A stretch of 43,479 nt of DNA from Candidatus Eisenbacteria bacterium (GCA_035577985.1 DATJZY010000122.1:1-43479); one strand, 5' to 3'. Positions 13,997 to 21,852 are shown, numbered from the stretch's first letter. Numbers and translations: made by a program. The notes: generated by a model from the letters alone, not told the origin.

Positions 13997-15592
13997 TCAG
14001 GGGTTGTATCCATCCGCACGACGCTGTGACAAGGGTGCACCGTCGCCGAGGCGCGGGAGATCGAGCGTCGCAAAGAGCGGCGCGGGTCGGAGGTCGGCGG
14101 GATCGGGCGCGAGGCTCCGCTCGAGCGCGTCGCACAGGCGACGGCAGGCGCCGAGGTGCACGGCGAGGCGATGGCGACCGTACGCCGCGGCGGTGTTTCG
14201 GGACACCATGAACGGCCAGTCGCTCGATTGTGCGAGCAGGAGGTGCTCGGCGGCCGACCGCGCTCCGTCCGACGCGGGGGCGGCGCCACGGCAGAGCTTC
14301 GCCACGCGCTCGCCGAGCTCGGACAACTGGAGGTGGATCCACGAAGTTTCGGCGGCCATCCACACGGCCTGATGGCCCGCCTCGCCCCAAGTCGACGCCG
14401 CCGGCTGTGCGCGCTGGAGGGTGGGGTTCGTCGCCAGCTCGCGGCTCGGGGTGCGGGCCTCGAGCGCACGATGCTCGGCGAGGCGGCGGAGAACGGCTCC
14501 GAGCCAGTCGATCCCCTCGTGCCACCAGTGGCCGAAGAGCTCGGCATCGTACGGGCAGACGAATACGGGAGGTCGTCCCATGGTCGCCTGCAGCACGCCC
14601 GCCCGTTCAGCAACGCCGTCCACGAACTGCCGGGCGTGGACGGCCACGCGCGCGGCCGCGCGGTCGGGATCGTAGATCGCCTTCGCCCCGGTCCCGCCGG
14701 TCACGCGGAAGTACTTGATGCCCGAAGGTCCGCCGCCCGGCGGCAGCGAAAGGAAGGGCTCGAGGGTCGCCGGCTCGTCGTAGCCGAGGTCGCGGTGGTA
14801 CTCGCGGTACCACGGGTCGCCGGGGAACCCCTCACGACTCCACACCTGTCGCGCCGTCTCGGGGTCGCGACCGAAGGCGATCACTCCGTCGGGGGAGGCG
14901 ATCGGCGCCCAGGGCCCGAAGACGGGGGCGGGGGTGGCGAGCGCGATCCCGTGCGTGTCGAGCACGACCCAGCGGATGCCCGCTCGTCGCAGCTCGCCGT
15001 CGAGCGCCGGATCCCAGGCGCACTCCGGGAGCCAGAATCCGGCCGGAGGCTCGCCGAAGCGGCGGCGGTGCTCGGCGATCGCGATGGCGATCTGCGCCCG
15101 GAGCCACACGGGCGACGCCTGCAGCAGGGGAAGGATGGCGTGCGTCGCGCTGGTGGTGAGCAGCTCCAGGCGACCAGCCGCCGCGTGGGCGCGAAACACG
15201 GCCGCGAGATCGGCGCCGTACGCGTCGAAGTAGCGATCGGCGGTGCGCGCGAAGCGCGCCCGGTGGCGTGCCGCGAGGGGGCCGAGGGCCGGATCGTGCC
15301 GCCTGCGCGCGACTTCGCGATCGGCGACCTGCACGAGAGCGCCCAGGTGGCGGCGATAGCGTTCCCGCAGGCTGGGATCCTCCAGCATCGCGAGGAGCGT
15401 CGGGCTGAGGGAGAGGGCGAACGCGGCCGGGACGGCGTCGCGGGCGAGATCCCCCAGGAGGTCGGCGAGCGGAACGTAGGTGTCGGTCAGGGCTTCGAAG
15501 AGCCAGCGCTCCTCGAGCGAGCCTTCTGCGGTCGCGTCGCGCAGATCGGGGAGGTGCGCGTGCAGGACGAACGCCACCGCCGCGCGCGTCAT
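13997..15592 (-). CDS. GH57 1,4-alpha-glucan branching enzyme
   Basis: The product is 531 aa, a usual length for GH57 branching enzymes of the TK1436/Thermus type. Conserved regions appear in order: HAHLP near the N-terminus (residues about 11-15), GFWLPECAW, whose Glu matches the nucleophile (Glu183 in TK1436), PYDAELFGHWWHEG, whose Asp matches the acid/base (Asp354 in TK1436), and LLAQSSDWPFM in the helical C-terminal domain. All catalytic positions are present. It forms alpha-1,6 branches in glycogen-like glucan by cleaving and transferring alpha-1,4 chains. It follows the DUF4912 gene by 3 nt, a pairing seen in other genomes. An amylopullulanase-type GH57 is less likely because the branching-enzyme signatures are so clear. 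Confidence 0.9.
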   Translation of the reverse strand: MTRAAVAFVLHAHLPDLRDATAEGSLEERWLFEALTDTYVPLADLLGDLARDAVPAAFALSLSPTLLAMLEDPSLRERYRRHLGALVQVADREVARRRHDPALGPLAARHRARFARTADRYFDAYGADLAAVFRAHAAAGRLELLTTSATHAILPLLQASPVWLRAQIAIAIAEHRRRFGEPPAGFWLPECAWDPALDGELRRAGIRWVVLDTHGIALATPAPVFGPWAPIASPDGVIAFGRDPETARQVWSREGFPGDPWYREYHRDLGYDEPATLEPFLSLPPGGGPSGIKYFRVTGGTGAKAIYDPDRAAARVAVHARQFVDGVAERAGVLQATMGRPPVFVCPYDAELFGHWWHEGIDWLGAVLRRLAEHRALEARTPSRELATNPTLQRAQPAASTWGEAGHQAVWMAAETSWIHLQLSELGERVAKLCRGAAPASDGARSAAEHLLLAQSSDWPFMVSRNTAAAYGRHRLAVHLGACRRLCDALERSLAPDPADLRPAPLFATLDLPRLGDGAPLSQRRADGYNP

Positions 15593-15595
15593 GGC

Positions 15596-16042
15596 TCAGG
15601 TGTGGACGTGGCTCGACGGACCGCCGCGCGGAACGAGGCGCACCCGCCGAACGCGCCTGCCGGACCATCGGACGTCGATCGGGGTCGTCGGTGCGGCGGC
15701 GTGCACCCAGGTGACGGTGGTGTCGGGCGAGACGGTCGCCGGCGGCGTCGACGCCGGCGGCGAGCGCACCAGGGCGACGAAGCTCCCGTCGCGCAGGCGG
15801 AGGCCGACCTCGAGGACGTGGCTCCGCCCCGGAACTGCGTCGAGTACGCGCTCGCCCGCCCCCGGCGGCAGATCGATCGGTGGTTGCGGACCGTCGTCGC
15901 GCACGAGTCGCACCGCGGCCAGGGCGGCGACGGCGCGCCGGCCGAGCGAGCGCAGGGCGCGCAGGCGCGTCGCGGGTTCGACGTCCCAGGCCGCGAACAG
16001 ATGCCAGGGATCGCGCGCCAGCAGGAGCGCTCGGTCGCTCAC
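15596..16042 (-). CDS. DUF4912 domain protein
   Basis: The product is 148 aa from GTG 16042, inside a 4-nt GTGA overlap with the stop of the EIIA-like gene. The N-terminal LLARDPWHLFAAWD segment is the DUF4912 hallmark. The remainder has alternating beta-like segments, ending in VRRVRLVPRGG. The biochemical function is unknown, but DUF4912 proteins are often encoded beside GH57 enzymes, which fits here. A carbohydrate-binding or scaffolding role is plausible. No signal peptide or membrane segment is seen. Confidence 0.75.
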   Translation of the reverse strand: MSDRALLLARDPWHLFAAWDVEPATRLRALRSLGRRAVAALAAVRLVRDDGPQPPIDLPPGAGERVLDAVPGRSHVLEVGLRLRDGSFVALVRSPPASTPPATVSPDTTVTWVHAAAPTTPIDVRWSGRRVRRVRLVPRGGPSSHVHT

Positions 16043-16509
16043 GGGAGACCTCGCGCGTACTGCATGAGGATCGCGAGCGCGGCCGGCGCATCGGACGAGC
16101 GGAGCAGGGCGGCCCGCAGCTCGCTCGAGCGCAGCAGCGTGGCGATGTCGGCGAGCGTGCGGAGGTGCTCCTCGAGCGACGTCACCGGCGACAGCACGAG
16201 GGCGACGATGCGGATCGGTACGGTCGGTGCGGCCTCGTAGAGCCCGGCCGTCGCGATGGCGAGGGCGACGACGGGCGCAGAGAGCGCGGCGATGCGGGCG
16301 TGCGGGACTCCCACGCCGGTTTCGAGCACCGCGGTGGAGGCCTCGGCTTCACGCGCACGGATGGCGCTCGCGGCGTCCTTGCGCTCGGCGGCGGTGAGGC
16401 TGCCGGCGTCGACGAGCTTCTGCAGCAGCCCGTCGACCGCGTCGCCGAACGTGCGCCAGGGCGGATTGACCGCGATGTGATCGGCGCGCAGCTGGCTCAC
16501 GAACGGCAT
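16039..16509 (-). CDS. PTS EIIA (PtsN-like) phosphocarrier domain protein
   Basis: The product is 156 aa from ATG 16509. The frame extends to a TTG at 16548, but that TTG is better read as the first bases of a -35 box (TTGTCA), so the internal ATG is chosen. The fold matches fructose/nitrogen-type EIIA: the phosphorylatable His lies in GVGVPHARI, after a helix with AIRAREAEAST, and the C-terminus has the usual LADIATLL...LR helices. No sugar permease is nearby, so a regulatory PTS-Ntr-like role is likely. As the first gene of a glucan-branching cluster it could link phosphotransfer state to polymer storage. Confidence 0.82.
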   Translation of the reverse strand: MPFVSQLRADHIAVNPPWRTFGDAVDGLLQKLVDAGSLTAAERKDAASAIRAREAEASTAVLETGVGVPHARIAALSAPVVALAIATAGLYEAAPTVPIRIVALVLSPVTSLEEHLRTLADIATLLRSSELRAALLRSSDAPAALAILMQYARGLP

Positions 16510-16519
16510 CGGCGGCGTG

Positions 16520-16548
16520 ACCTTACCGTTCGCATCGCGCGATGACAA
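16520..16548 (-). promoter_or_regulatory. Candidate promoter of the glucan/EIIA cluster
   Basis: Minus strand: TTGTCA (16548-16543), exactly 17 nt, TAAGGT (16525-16520), then 10 nt to ATG 16509. The predicted transcript starts 3-4 nt before the ATG. It is close to the ferredoxin promoter at 25951-25979 (TTGTCA-17-TAGGGT-9-ATG). Confidence 0.5.
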
Positions 16549-16615
16549 CGAAAACGAGCGGCTAGGATCGCTCGGCGCGATCTGCTATCGACCGCCGCCC
16601 GAGGACGCTAGCGGC

Positions 16616-17308
16616 GTGGACGCGGAAGTACTGCACCCCGAGTTCTGGGCCCGAGCCCTGGCGATCACGCTGCTCGACCTGACGCTCGCGGGTGACAACG
16701 CGCTCGTGATCGCGCTCGCCGTCCGCAAGCTGCCGAAGCGGCAGCAGCTGCTCGGCAGGGTCTGGGGCACCGTCGGGGCCCTCGGCCTGCGTCTCTTCTT
16801 CATCGCCATCATCTCGGCGGTCCTCGCCGTGCCCTTCGTGCAGCTCGCCGGCGGACTCCTGCTTCTGTGGGTCGCGTGGCGCCTCGTGCAGCACCACGAA
16901 GGTGGGGGCGAGGAGGTGAAGGCCGGGTCGTCGCTCTGGGAGGCCGTCTGGATCATCGTCATCGCCGACGCCGTGATGAGCCTCGACAACGTGCTCGGCG
17001 TCGCGGCGGCGGCGCACGGCGACATGCTGCTGGTCATCTTCGGGATCGGCCTCTCGCTGCCGCTCGTCGTGTGGGGGAGCGGCGTGCTCGCGCAAATGAT
17101 GGCGCGGTTCCCGTGGATCGTGTGGCTGGGCGGCGGAATCCTCGGCTACGTCGCGGGGGAGATGATCCTGCGCGATCGCCTGGTGGCCGAGCGGCTCGGC
17201 GAGCTGGTGTCCGTGCTGCACTATCCCGTCCCGCTCGCCCTCGGCCTCGGGCTCACCGCCCTCGGGTGGTGGTTCGCGCGCGCCCACGCGCGCGCCGCGC
17301 GAAGCTAG
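16616..17308 (+). CDS. TerC family integral membrane protein
   Basis: The product is 230 aa from GTG 16616. A longer frame exists but would cover the divergent promoter. The LDLTLAGDNALVIALAVRKLP motif region near the N-terminus and the second ADAVMSLDNVLGV motif carry the paired Asp-Asn residues typical of TerC/YjbE-type proteins. About seven hydrophobic helices are visible. Members are linked to metal-ion (Mn2+) export or metalation of exported proteins. An HHEGGGEE loop between helices could bind metal, although this is weak evidence. It is a single gene, convergent with the CoA-transferase operon. No Mn riboswitch (yybP-ykoY) is evident in the short upstream gap. Confidence 0.87.
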   Translation: MDAEVLHPEFWARALAITLLDLTLAGDNALVIALAVRKLPKRQQLLGRVWGTVGALGLRLFFIAIISAVLAVPFVQLAGGLLLLWVAWRLVQHHEGGGEEVKAGSSLWEAVWIIVIADAVMSLDNVLGVAAAAHGDMLLVIFGIGLSLPLVVWGSGVLAQMMARFPWIVWLGGGILGYVAGEMILRDRLVAERLGELVSVLHYPVPLALGLGLTALGWWFARAHARAARS

Positions 17309-17412
17309 GAGGCGGACCCAAGACTCGCTCTGATGTAGGGGAGCGAGCAGGGCGGAGGCGGGGCGGTGGAAGCGTACGTGCAGCGGCGATGTATCTCGGG
17401 TCGGCCTCCTAG
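17305..17412. repeat. Imperfect 15-bp inverted repeats spanning two convergent gene ends
   Basis: CTAGGAGGCGGACCC (17305-17319) and the reverse complement of 17398-17412 match at 14 of 15 positions. Each arm contains the TAG stop of one convergent gene, so both genes end TAG-GAGGC(G/C)GACCC. The 78 bp between the arms hold a smaller hairpin but no ORF. A shared bidirectional terminator or a small inserted repeat are both possible. Confidence 0.6.
17324..17347. terminator. Hairpin between convergent terC and CoA-transferase genes
   Basis: CTCGCTC (17324-17330) pairs with GAGCGAG (17341-17347) over a 10-nt loop. It lies inside the inverted-repeat element and is placed to serve as a bidirectional terminator. 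There is no T-tract. Confidence 0.35.
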
Positions 17413-18629
17413 GTGAGGACGCCGGCGGCGCGCAGGCGGGCGATGGCCGCGTCGTCGTACGCGCAGACGTCGCGCAGGACCTGATCGGTATCGGCGCCGA
17501 GGCAGGGCGCGGCGGCACGGACGGCGCTCTGGTTGGTCGTCATGCGCCAGGGGATGCCGGCATGGATGCGCCGGCCGACCTCCGGGTGCTCGTGCTCGAC
17601 GAAGTAGCCACGCTCGCGGAGATGCGGGTCGTCGGCGAGGTCGTTGTTGCGGGCCGACATGAAGGCGGGAATCCCGACCGTCTGCAGCGCCTCGGTGACG
17701 GCCTCGGGCGTGCGCTGGGCGGTCCATTCCGCGACGATCGCCTCGACGTCGTGCTCGTGCGTCTTGCGCGCGGCGAGCGTGGCGAAGCGGGGATCGGTGG
17801 CGATCTCGGGGCGGCCGATGAGGGTCGCGAAGCGTTGCCAGGCGGCGTCGTCCTCGATCGCGACCGCGACCCAGCGGTCCTCGCCCTCGGCCTGGAAAAT
17901 CCCGTGCGGCGCCATGTGTGGGTCGCGGTTGCCGTCGCGCGCTGGCGCGGCGCCGTTCATCGCCTGGGCGAGCACGCCCTCGCCGAGCACCGCGATCGAC
18001 GTCTCCCACTGCGAGAGATCGATGTACTGGCCTTCGCCCGTACGCGCGCGATGCAGCAGGGCGGCCAGCACGGCGAACGCGCCGTGCACGCCGCCGGTCG
18101 GATCGCCGTACGAGATACCGACGTGCATCGGCGGGTACCCGCGATACCCGGTCAGCGACGACATGCCCGACAACGGCACCTGCGCCGGTCCGTACGAGAC
18201 CTTGTCGTGATCGGGTCCGGTGGCGCCGTAGCCGGAGAGCGCGATCATGATCACGTCCGGGCGGACCTTTCGCAGCACGTCGTACCCGAGTCCCATGCGG
18301 TCCATCACGCCGGCCGCGAAGTTCTCGACCACCACGTCGCTCGCGGCGCACAGGCGCTTGGCGACCTCGAGCGCCTCGGGCCGCTTCATGTCGAGGGCGA
18401 CGCTCTTCTTGCCCTGGTTGTACTGGTTGAAGTAGCCGCTCCGGTTGGGCCCCATCTGGAAGTCCGCGAAGGGTGGCAACATGCGCGTCACGCAGATGCG
18501 CGTCGACGTCTCGACCCGGATGACCTCGGCGCCCAGGTGGGCGAGCTGCAGCGTGCAGTGCGGACCTGCCCACACCCACGTGAAGTCGGCGACGCGGATG
18601 CCGGCCAGCGGCGCGCGGCGGGCGCTCAC
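17409..18629 (-). CDS. Class III (CaiB/BaiF) CoA-transferase, catalytically complete subunit
   Basis: The product is 406 aa from GTG 18629 in a GTGA overlap with the upstream CoA-transferase. Family hallmarks are the N-terminal GIRVADFTWVWAGP segment, LGAEVIRVE, NQGKKSVALD, VVVENFAAGVMDRMGL and the EGQYIDLSQWE segment. The Asp of YGDPTGGVHGA sits four residues before the helix-start Gly, as does the nucleophilic Asp169 of formyl-CoA transferase. It moves CoA between carboxylic acids by way of an aspartyl-CoA thioester. The substrate is unknown. Its pairing with a paralogue lacking this Asp suggests a heteromer, as in the benzylsuccinate enzyme BbsEF. Confidence 0.88.
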   Translation of the reverse strand: MSARRAPLAGIRVADFTWVWAGPHCTLQLAHLGAEVIRVETSTRICVTRMLPPFADFQMGPNRSGYFNQYNQGKKSVALDMKRPEALEVAKRLCAASDVVVENFAAGVMDRMGLGYDVLRKVRPDVIMIALSGYGATGPDHDKVSYGPAQVPLSGMSSLTGYRGYPPMHVGISYGDPTGGVHGAFAVLAALLHRARTGEGQYIDLSQWETSIAVLGEGVLAQAMNGAAPARDGNRDPHMAPHGIFQAEGEDRWVAVAIEDDAAWQRFATLIGRPEIATDPRFATLAARKTHEHDVEAIVAEWTAQRTPEAVTEALQTVGIPAFMSARNNDLADDPHLRERGYFVEHEHPEVGRRIHAGIPWRMTTNQSAVRAAAPCLGADTDQVLRDVCAYDDAAIARLRAAGVLT

Positions 18630-19819
18630 GCGGCCCCCTCGCGCACGAGGGCGTCGACGTCGATGCCGAGCGGCGCCAGCACCTCGCGCGTATGCTGCCC
18701 CAGCGTCGGCGCAGGACGCCGCAGCTCCCACGGCGTCGCGCCCATCTTGAAGGGCGCGCCGGGCATCGTGACCGGGCCGGCGACGGGATGGTCGATGGTG
18801 GCGAAGAAGCCGCGCGCCCGGAGGTGCCCGGAGGCGAGCAGATCGCCCATGGTCGAGACGGGCGCGAAGGGAACGCGCTTGCGCTGCGCTTTCTCGTAGA
18901 GGTCGTACACCGACTGCTCGGCGCACCACTCCTGGAGCAGCGCCTGCAGGGCGTCGAAGTTCGCACCGCGGGCGAGACGGTTCTCGAACAGCTCCATCTC
19001 CGCCCACTCGGGGTTGCCCATGATCTCCACGAAGTTGCGCCACTGGTGCTCCTCGACGCAGCAGATGAAGATCCAACCGTCGCGGCACTCCATGAAGCAG
19101 AGCGGCTGGATGGGCTTGGCGCCGAGGCGCGACGCGATGAGGCCGCAGTACGGCCAGAACTCGAAGGTGAGCTCGAGGATCGAGGCGAGCGCTTCCTGCG
19201 TCGAGACCTCGACGTGATCGCCGCGGCCGGTGGTGAGCCGCGCGAACAGCGCGGCGAGCGACGGGATCGCGGCATGGACGCCGGCCTGGAAGCCCGCCTG
19301 CTCGCCGAAGGCACGCAGCGGCGGCAGCTCGGGGTGGGCGGGATCGCCGTTCAGCGTGGCGACGCCGCCGGCGCTCCAGAGCACGAGGTCGGTCGCGCGG
19401 TAGCGCGCGTGCGGCCCCGTCAACCCGAACGGCGCGATCGACGTCATGACGAGGCGGGGGTTCAGGGCCGCGAGGCGATCGTAGTCGAGCCCGTGCTGCG
19501 CCATCTCGGTCGGGTGGACGTTGTGGACGAGCACGTCGGCGTCGGCGACCAGGTGGTCGAATGCGCGCCGCCCACCGGCCGTCGTGAGGTCGAGCGTGAT
19601 GCCGCGCTTGTTGGCGTTGAGATAGAGGAAGAGGCCGCTCTTGTCGGGGTGCGCGACGCCGCCGGGATACGGGCCGCGGCGGCGCGCGGCGTCGCCCGTG
19701 CGCGGCGGCTCGATCTTCACGACGTCGGCGCCGAGGTCGGCGAAGAGCTTGGTCGCGTAGGCGGCGCCGACCAGATGCCCGACCTCGAGCACCCGAATGC
19801 CCTCGAGCGCGCGGGCCAC
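18626..19819 (-). CDS. Class III CoA-transferase paralogue lacking the catalytic Asp
   Basis: The product is 397 aa from GTG 19819. It has the same family hallmarks (GIRVLEVGHLVG, LGADVVKIEPP, NANKRGITLDLT, LVHNVHPTEMAQHGL, RGDHVEVSTQE). In the helix that should carry the nucleophile it reads EQAGFQAGVHAA, placing Gly where its neighbour and formyl-CoA transferase have Asp. It also has an unusual Cys-containing stretch (WIFICCVEEHQW) that I cannot interpret. It is probably a structural or substrate-binding partner of the downstream CoA-transferase, whose start codon overlaps its stop. An independent activity with a displaced nucleophile cannot be ruled out. Confidence 0.85.
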   Translation of the reverse strand: MARALEGIRVLEVGHLVGAAYATKLFADLGADVVKIEPPRTGDAARRRGPYPGGVAHPDKSGLFLYLNANKRGITLDLTTAGGRRAFDHLVADADVLVHNVHPTEMAQHGLDYDRLAALNPRLVMTSIAPFGLTGPHARYRATDLVLWSAGGVATLNGDPAHPELPPLRAFGEQAGFQAGVHAAIPSLAALFARLTTGRGDHVEVSTQEALASILELTFEFWPYCGLIASRLGAKPIQPLCFMECRDGWIFICCVEEHQWRNFVEIMGNPEWAEMELFENRLARGANFDALQALLQEWCAEQSVYDLYEKAQRKRVPFAPVSTMGDLLASGHLRARGFFATIDHPVAGPVTMPGAPFKMGATPWELRRPAPTLGQHTREVLAPLGIDVDALVREGAA

Positions 19820-19821
19820 CC

Positions 19822-20070
19822 CTAGCTCCCCTGCGCCAGGCGAATGAAGTCGGCCACCGACGCAGGCTCTTGCGCGCCGCCGAGCCGCAGCATGATGTCG
19901 GTGTGCGACACCTGGGCGACCGGCCACTCCTTGCGCACCACGTAGTCGGCGCCGTCGCGCTCGAGCACGTGCACCCGCTGCTGGTCGTCGAGGAGGCCGA
20001 CCCCGAACCGCTCGCTCGGCGACACCGAGAAGAGGCAGTAGCCGGCACGCTTCATGGTGACGAAGTACAC
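19822..20070 (-). CDS. Small protein of unknown function leading the CoA-transferase operon
   Basis: The product is 82 aa from GTG 20070. An ATG at 20055 would give 77 aa, but the promoter spacing supports the GTG. The sequence alternates short beta-like and charged segments (KRAGYCLFSV, RFGVGLLDD, RVHVLERDGADYVVRKEW) and ends in a helix (ASVADFIRLAQ). There is no signal peptide, no Cys pair and no known motif. It stops 2 nt before the first CoA-transferase, so all three products are almost certainly made together. I do not recognise the family. A subunit or regulator of the CoA-transferase pair is the simplest guess. Confidence 0.7.
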   Translation of the reverse strand: MYFVTMKRAGYCLFSVSPSERFGVGLLDDQQRVHVLERDGADYVVRKEWPVAQVSHTDIMLRLGGAQEPASVADFIRLAQGS

Positions 20071-20079
20071 CGGGCGCGT

Positions 20080-20109
20080 GTCCTACCAGACCCGTCGACT
20101 CGGTCGCAA
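20080..20109 (-). promoter_or_regulatory. Candidate promoter of the CoA-transferase operon
   Basis: Minus strand: TTGCGA (20109-20104), 18 nt, TAGGAC (20085-20080), then 9 nt to GTG 20070. It predicts a near-leaderless mRNA. Confidence 0.45.
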
Positions 20110-20122
20110 TCGCACCCGGTGG

Positions 20123-20818
20123 TCAGCGCTGTGGGCAGACTCCGAGCGTCCCGAAGCGGACGGCGCGGGAGTAGGCGATGACGCCGAGCCCCTGCTCGCC
20201 GAACTCGCCGAGGGCCGCGAACCCCTGGTCGTTGCTCGGGCTGCGCGACCAGTCCCAGGCCGTTGCGAGCAGGCGCTCGCCGCGCGCGCGGTGCCAGACG
20301 AGCGTGTCGAAGGCGATCTCGACCGCGCTCCGCCGGTGCGGGCGACCCTTCGTGGCGAGGCCGAGCGCGGCGAGCGCGTCGTCCTGGGCGCGGTATCCCC
20401 GGTTGCGGGTGGCGGGGAGGGGCTCGCGCCGGACGAGATACCAACCGGCGGCGCAGGAGTCGGTGGTGGCGAAGGGCTGCGTGTCGATCGTCCATTCGTC
20501 GCGCAGTGAGTACCCGACACCCTTGTGGACCTTCGGATCGAGCCCGCCGTGCAGGCGCCGTCCCAGGGCGAGCATCGTGAGCGGGCCGTCGGGATCGCGC
20601 GGCACGCGCAGCACGAGCACCTCGCCGTCGGCACGCGCGCGCTCCAGCTCCGGCTTGCCGAACGGCACCCGTGCGACGGCGCGGTGCTCGTCGGCCGAGA
20701 GGAGCGGCAGCGGATCGTAGCCGAGCGCCTTCGTCAGATCGGCGGGACCGAGGACGGCCTTGCCGAGAATCGCAGCGGCCTCCGCGAGGCCCTCGATGGT
20801 GGTCGGCAAGTCGCTCAT
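20123..20818 (-). CDS. Unknown protein translationally coupled to MoaA
   Basis: The product is 231 aa from ATG 20818, overlapping the MoaA stop by 4 nt (ATGA). It begins with a helical segment (TTIEGLAEAAAIL) and continues as a mixed, probably soluble domain with scattered aromatic residues (DEWTIDTQPFATTDSC, AAGWYLVRR, ATAWDWSRSPSN, GVIAYSRAVRFG). There is no signal peptide or membrane helix. I recognise no family. The overlap implies co-production with MoaA, but no other molybdopterin gene is nearby, so a cofactor role is not proven. Confidence 0.72.
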   Translation of the reverse strand: MSDLPTTIEGLAEAAAILGKAVLGPADLTKALGYDPLPLLSADEHRAVARVPFGKPELERARADGEVLVLRVPRDPDGPLTMLALGRRLHGGLDPKVHKGVGYSLRDEWTIDTQPFATTDSCAAGWYLVRREPLPATRNRGYRAQDDALAALGLATKGRPHRRSAVEIAFDTLVWHRARGERLLATAWDWSRSPSNDQGFAALGEFGEQGLGVIAYSRAVRFGTLGVCPQR

Positions 20819-21804
20819 CCCCCGATCTGGAACATCTGGCGCTCGGACGTGGTGTGGCCGACGTCGAGGTGATGTCCGGTCGGCTTGTGCTGCACCGCAC
20901 GCAGGAGGATCGCGGCCACGGCGTCCGTGCCGCCGCCCGAGCGGATCGCGCCCCGCACGTCCAGCTCGTCGTCGTTGAGGAGGCAGAGGTGGAAGCGCCC
21001 ATCGGCGGTGAGGCGCATGCGGTTGCAGGTGCCGCAGTACGGCTCGGTCACCGGGCTGATGAATCCGATCACGCCTCGCGCCCGCGGCGCCACGTAGTTG
21101 CGCGATTCGTCGGACGGGTCGTGCGCCTCGAGCGGCTGCAGGGCACCCAGCACTTCCTCGATGCGGGAGCGATTCTCGCGGTTCGGTACCAGGCCGTCGC
21201 GCGCCGTCCGCGCCGGCTCGCTCGCGCCGAGCGGCATGGTCTCGACGAACCGGACGTGCCACGGGCGGTCGAGCGTCAGCGCCGCGAGCGGTACGACGTC
21301 GTCCTCGTTGTAGCCGCGCACGATGACGGCGTTCAGCTTGATGGGGGAGAAGCCCGCGGCCTCGGCGGCTTCGACTCCGGCCCAGACGTCCGCCAGCGTG
21401 CCCCAGCGCATGACGCGCGCGACGCGCGCCGCATCGAGGCTGTCGATGTGGACGTTCACGCGCCGCAGGCCGGCGCGACGCAGCGGCGCTGCCAGGCGGG
21501 GGAGCAGCACCCCGTTGGTCGTGAGCGCGAGGTCGCGCAGGCCGGGGACGGCGGCGAGGCGCTCGACGATCTCCACCAGATCGGCGCGGAGGGTCGGCTC
21601 GCCGCCGGTCAGCCGGATCTTCCGGAACCCGGCCGCCGCGGCGGCCCGGGCCACGAGCTCGATCTCGGCCGCCGTGAGGAGCTGCTCGGACGGCAGGAAC
21701 GTGAGGCCCGTCGTCGGCATGCAGTAGACGCACCGCAGGTTGCAGTGGTCCGTGAGGGAGATGCGAAGGTAGTCGATCTCCCGGCCAAAGGCGTCCCGGG
21801 GCAT
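20815..21804 (-). CDS. moaA: GTP 3',8-cyclase MoaA, molybdenum cofactor biosynthesis
   Basis: The product is 329 aa from ATG 21804. In-frame ATG 21813 and TTG 21840 exist but overlap the predicted -10 and -35 boxes. The radical-SAM cluster CNLRCVYC lies near residue 24. The second cluster is CGTCNRMRL with a third Cys 13 residues on (FHLC). KIRLTGGEPTLR is the SAM-binding GGEP motif. The chain ends FQIGG, keeping the C-terminal Gly-Gly needed for activity in this family. It converts GTP to 3',8-cyclo-dihydro-GTP, the first step of molybdopterin synthesis. No moaC or other moa/moe gene lies in the window. Confidence 0.95.
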   Translation of the reverse strand: MPRDAFGREIDYLRISLTDHCNLRCVYCMPTTGLTFLPSEQLLTAAEIELVARAAAAAGFRKIRLTGGEPTLRADLVEIVERLAAVPGLRDLALTTNGVLLPRLAAPLRRAGLRRVNVHIDSLDAARVARVMRWGTLADVWAGVEAAEAAGFSPIKLNAVIVRGYNEDDVVPLAALTLDRPWHVRFVETMPLGASEPARTARDGLVPNRENRSRIEEVLGALQPLEAHDPSDESRNYVAPRARGVIGFISPVTEPYCGTCNRMRLTADGRFHLCLLNDDELDVRGAIRSGGGTDAVAAILLRAVQHKPTGHHLDVGHTTSERQMFQIGG

Positions 21805-21811
21805 CGGGCGC

Positions 21812-21840
21812 ATCTTCAGGACCCGGGCAAGTGATGTCAA
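21812..21840 (-). promoter_or_regulatory. Candidate moaA promoter with consensus -35 box
   Basis: Minus strand: perfect TTGACA (21840-21835), 17 nt, GAAGAT (21817-21812), then 7 nt to ATG 21804. The -10 box is poor but the -35 box and spacing are ideal. The transcript would begin at or within a base or two of the ATG. Confidence 0.45.
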
Positions 21841-21852
21841 TTTGCGCGGGGA

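Noticed and set aside
16510..16548. TTG 16548 as start of the EIIA-like gene
   Set aside because: The TTG is part of TTGTCA, exactly 17 nt from TAAGGT. The EIIA fold begins after ATG 16509.
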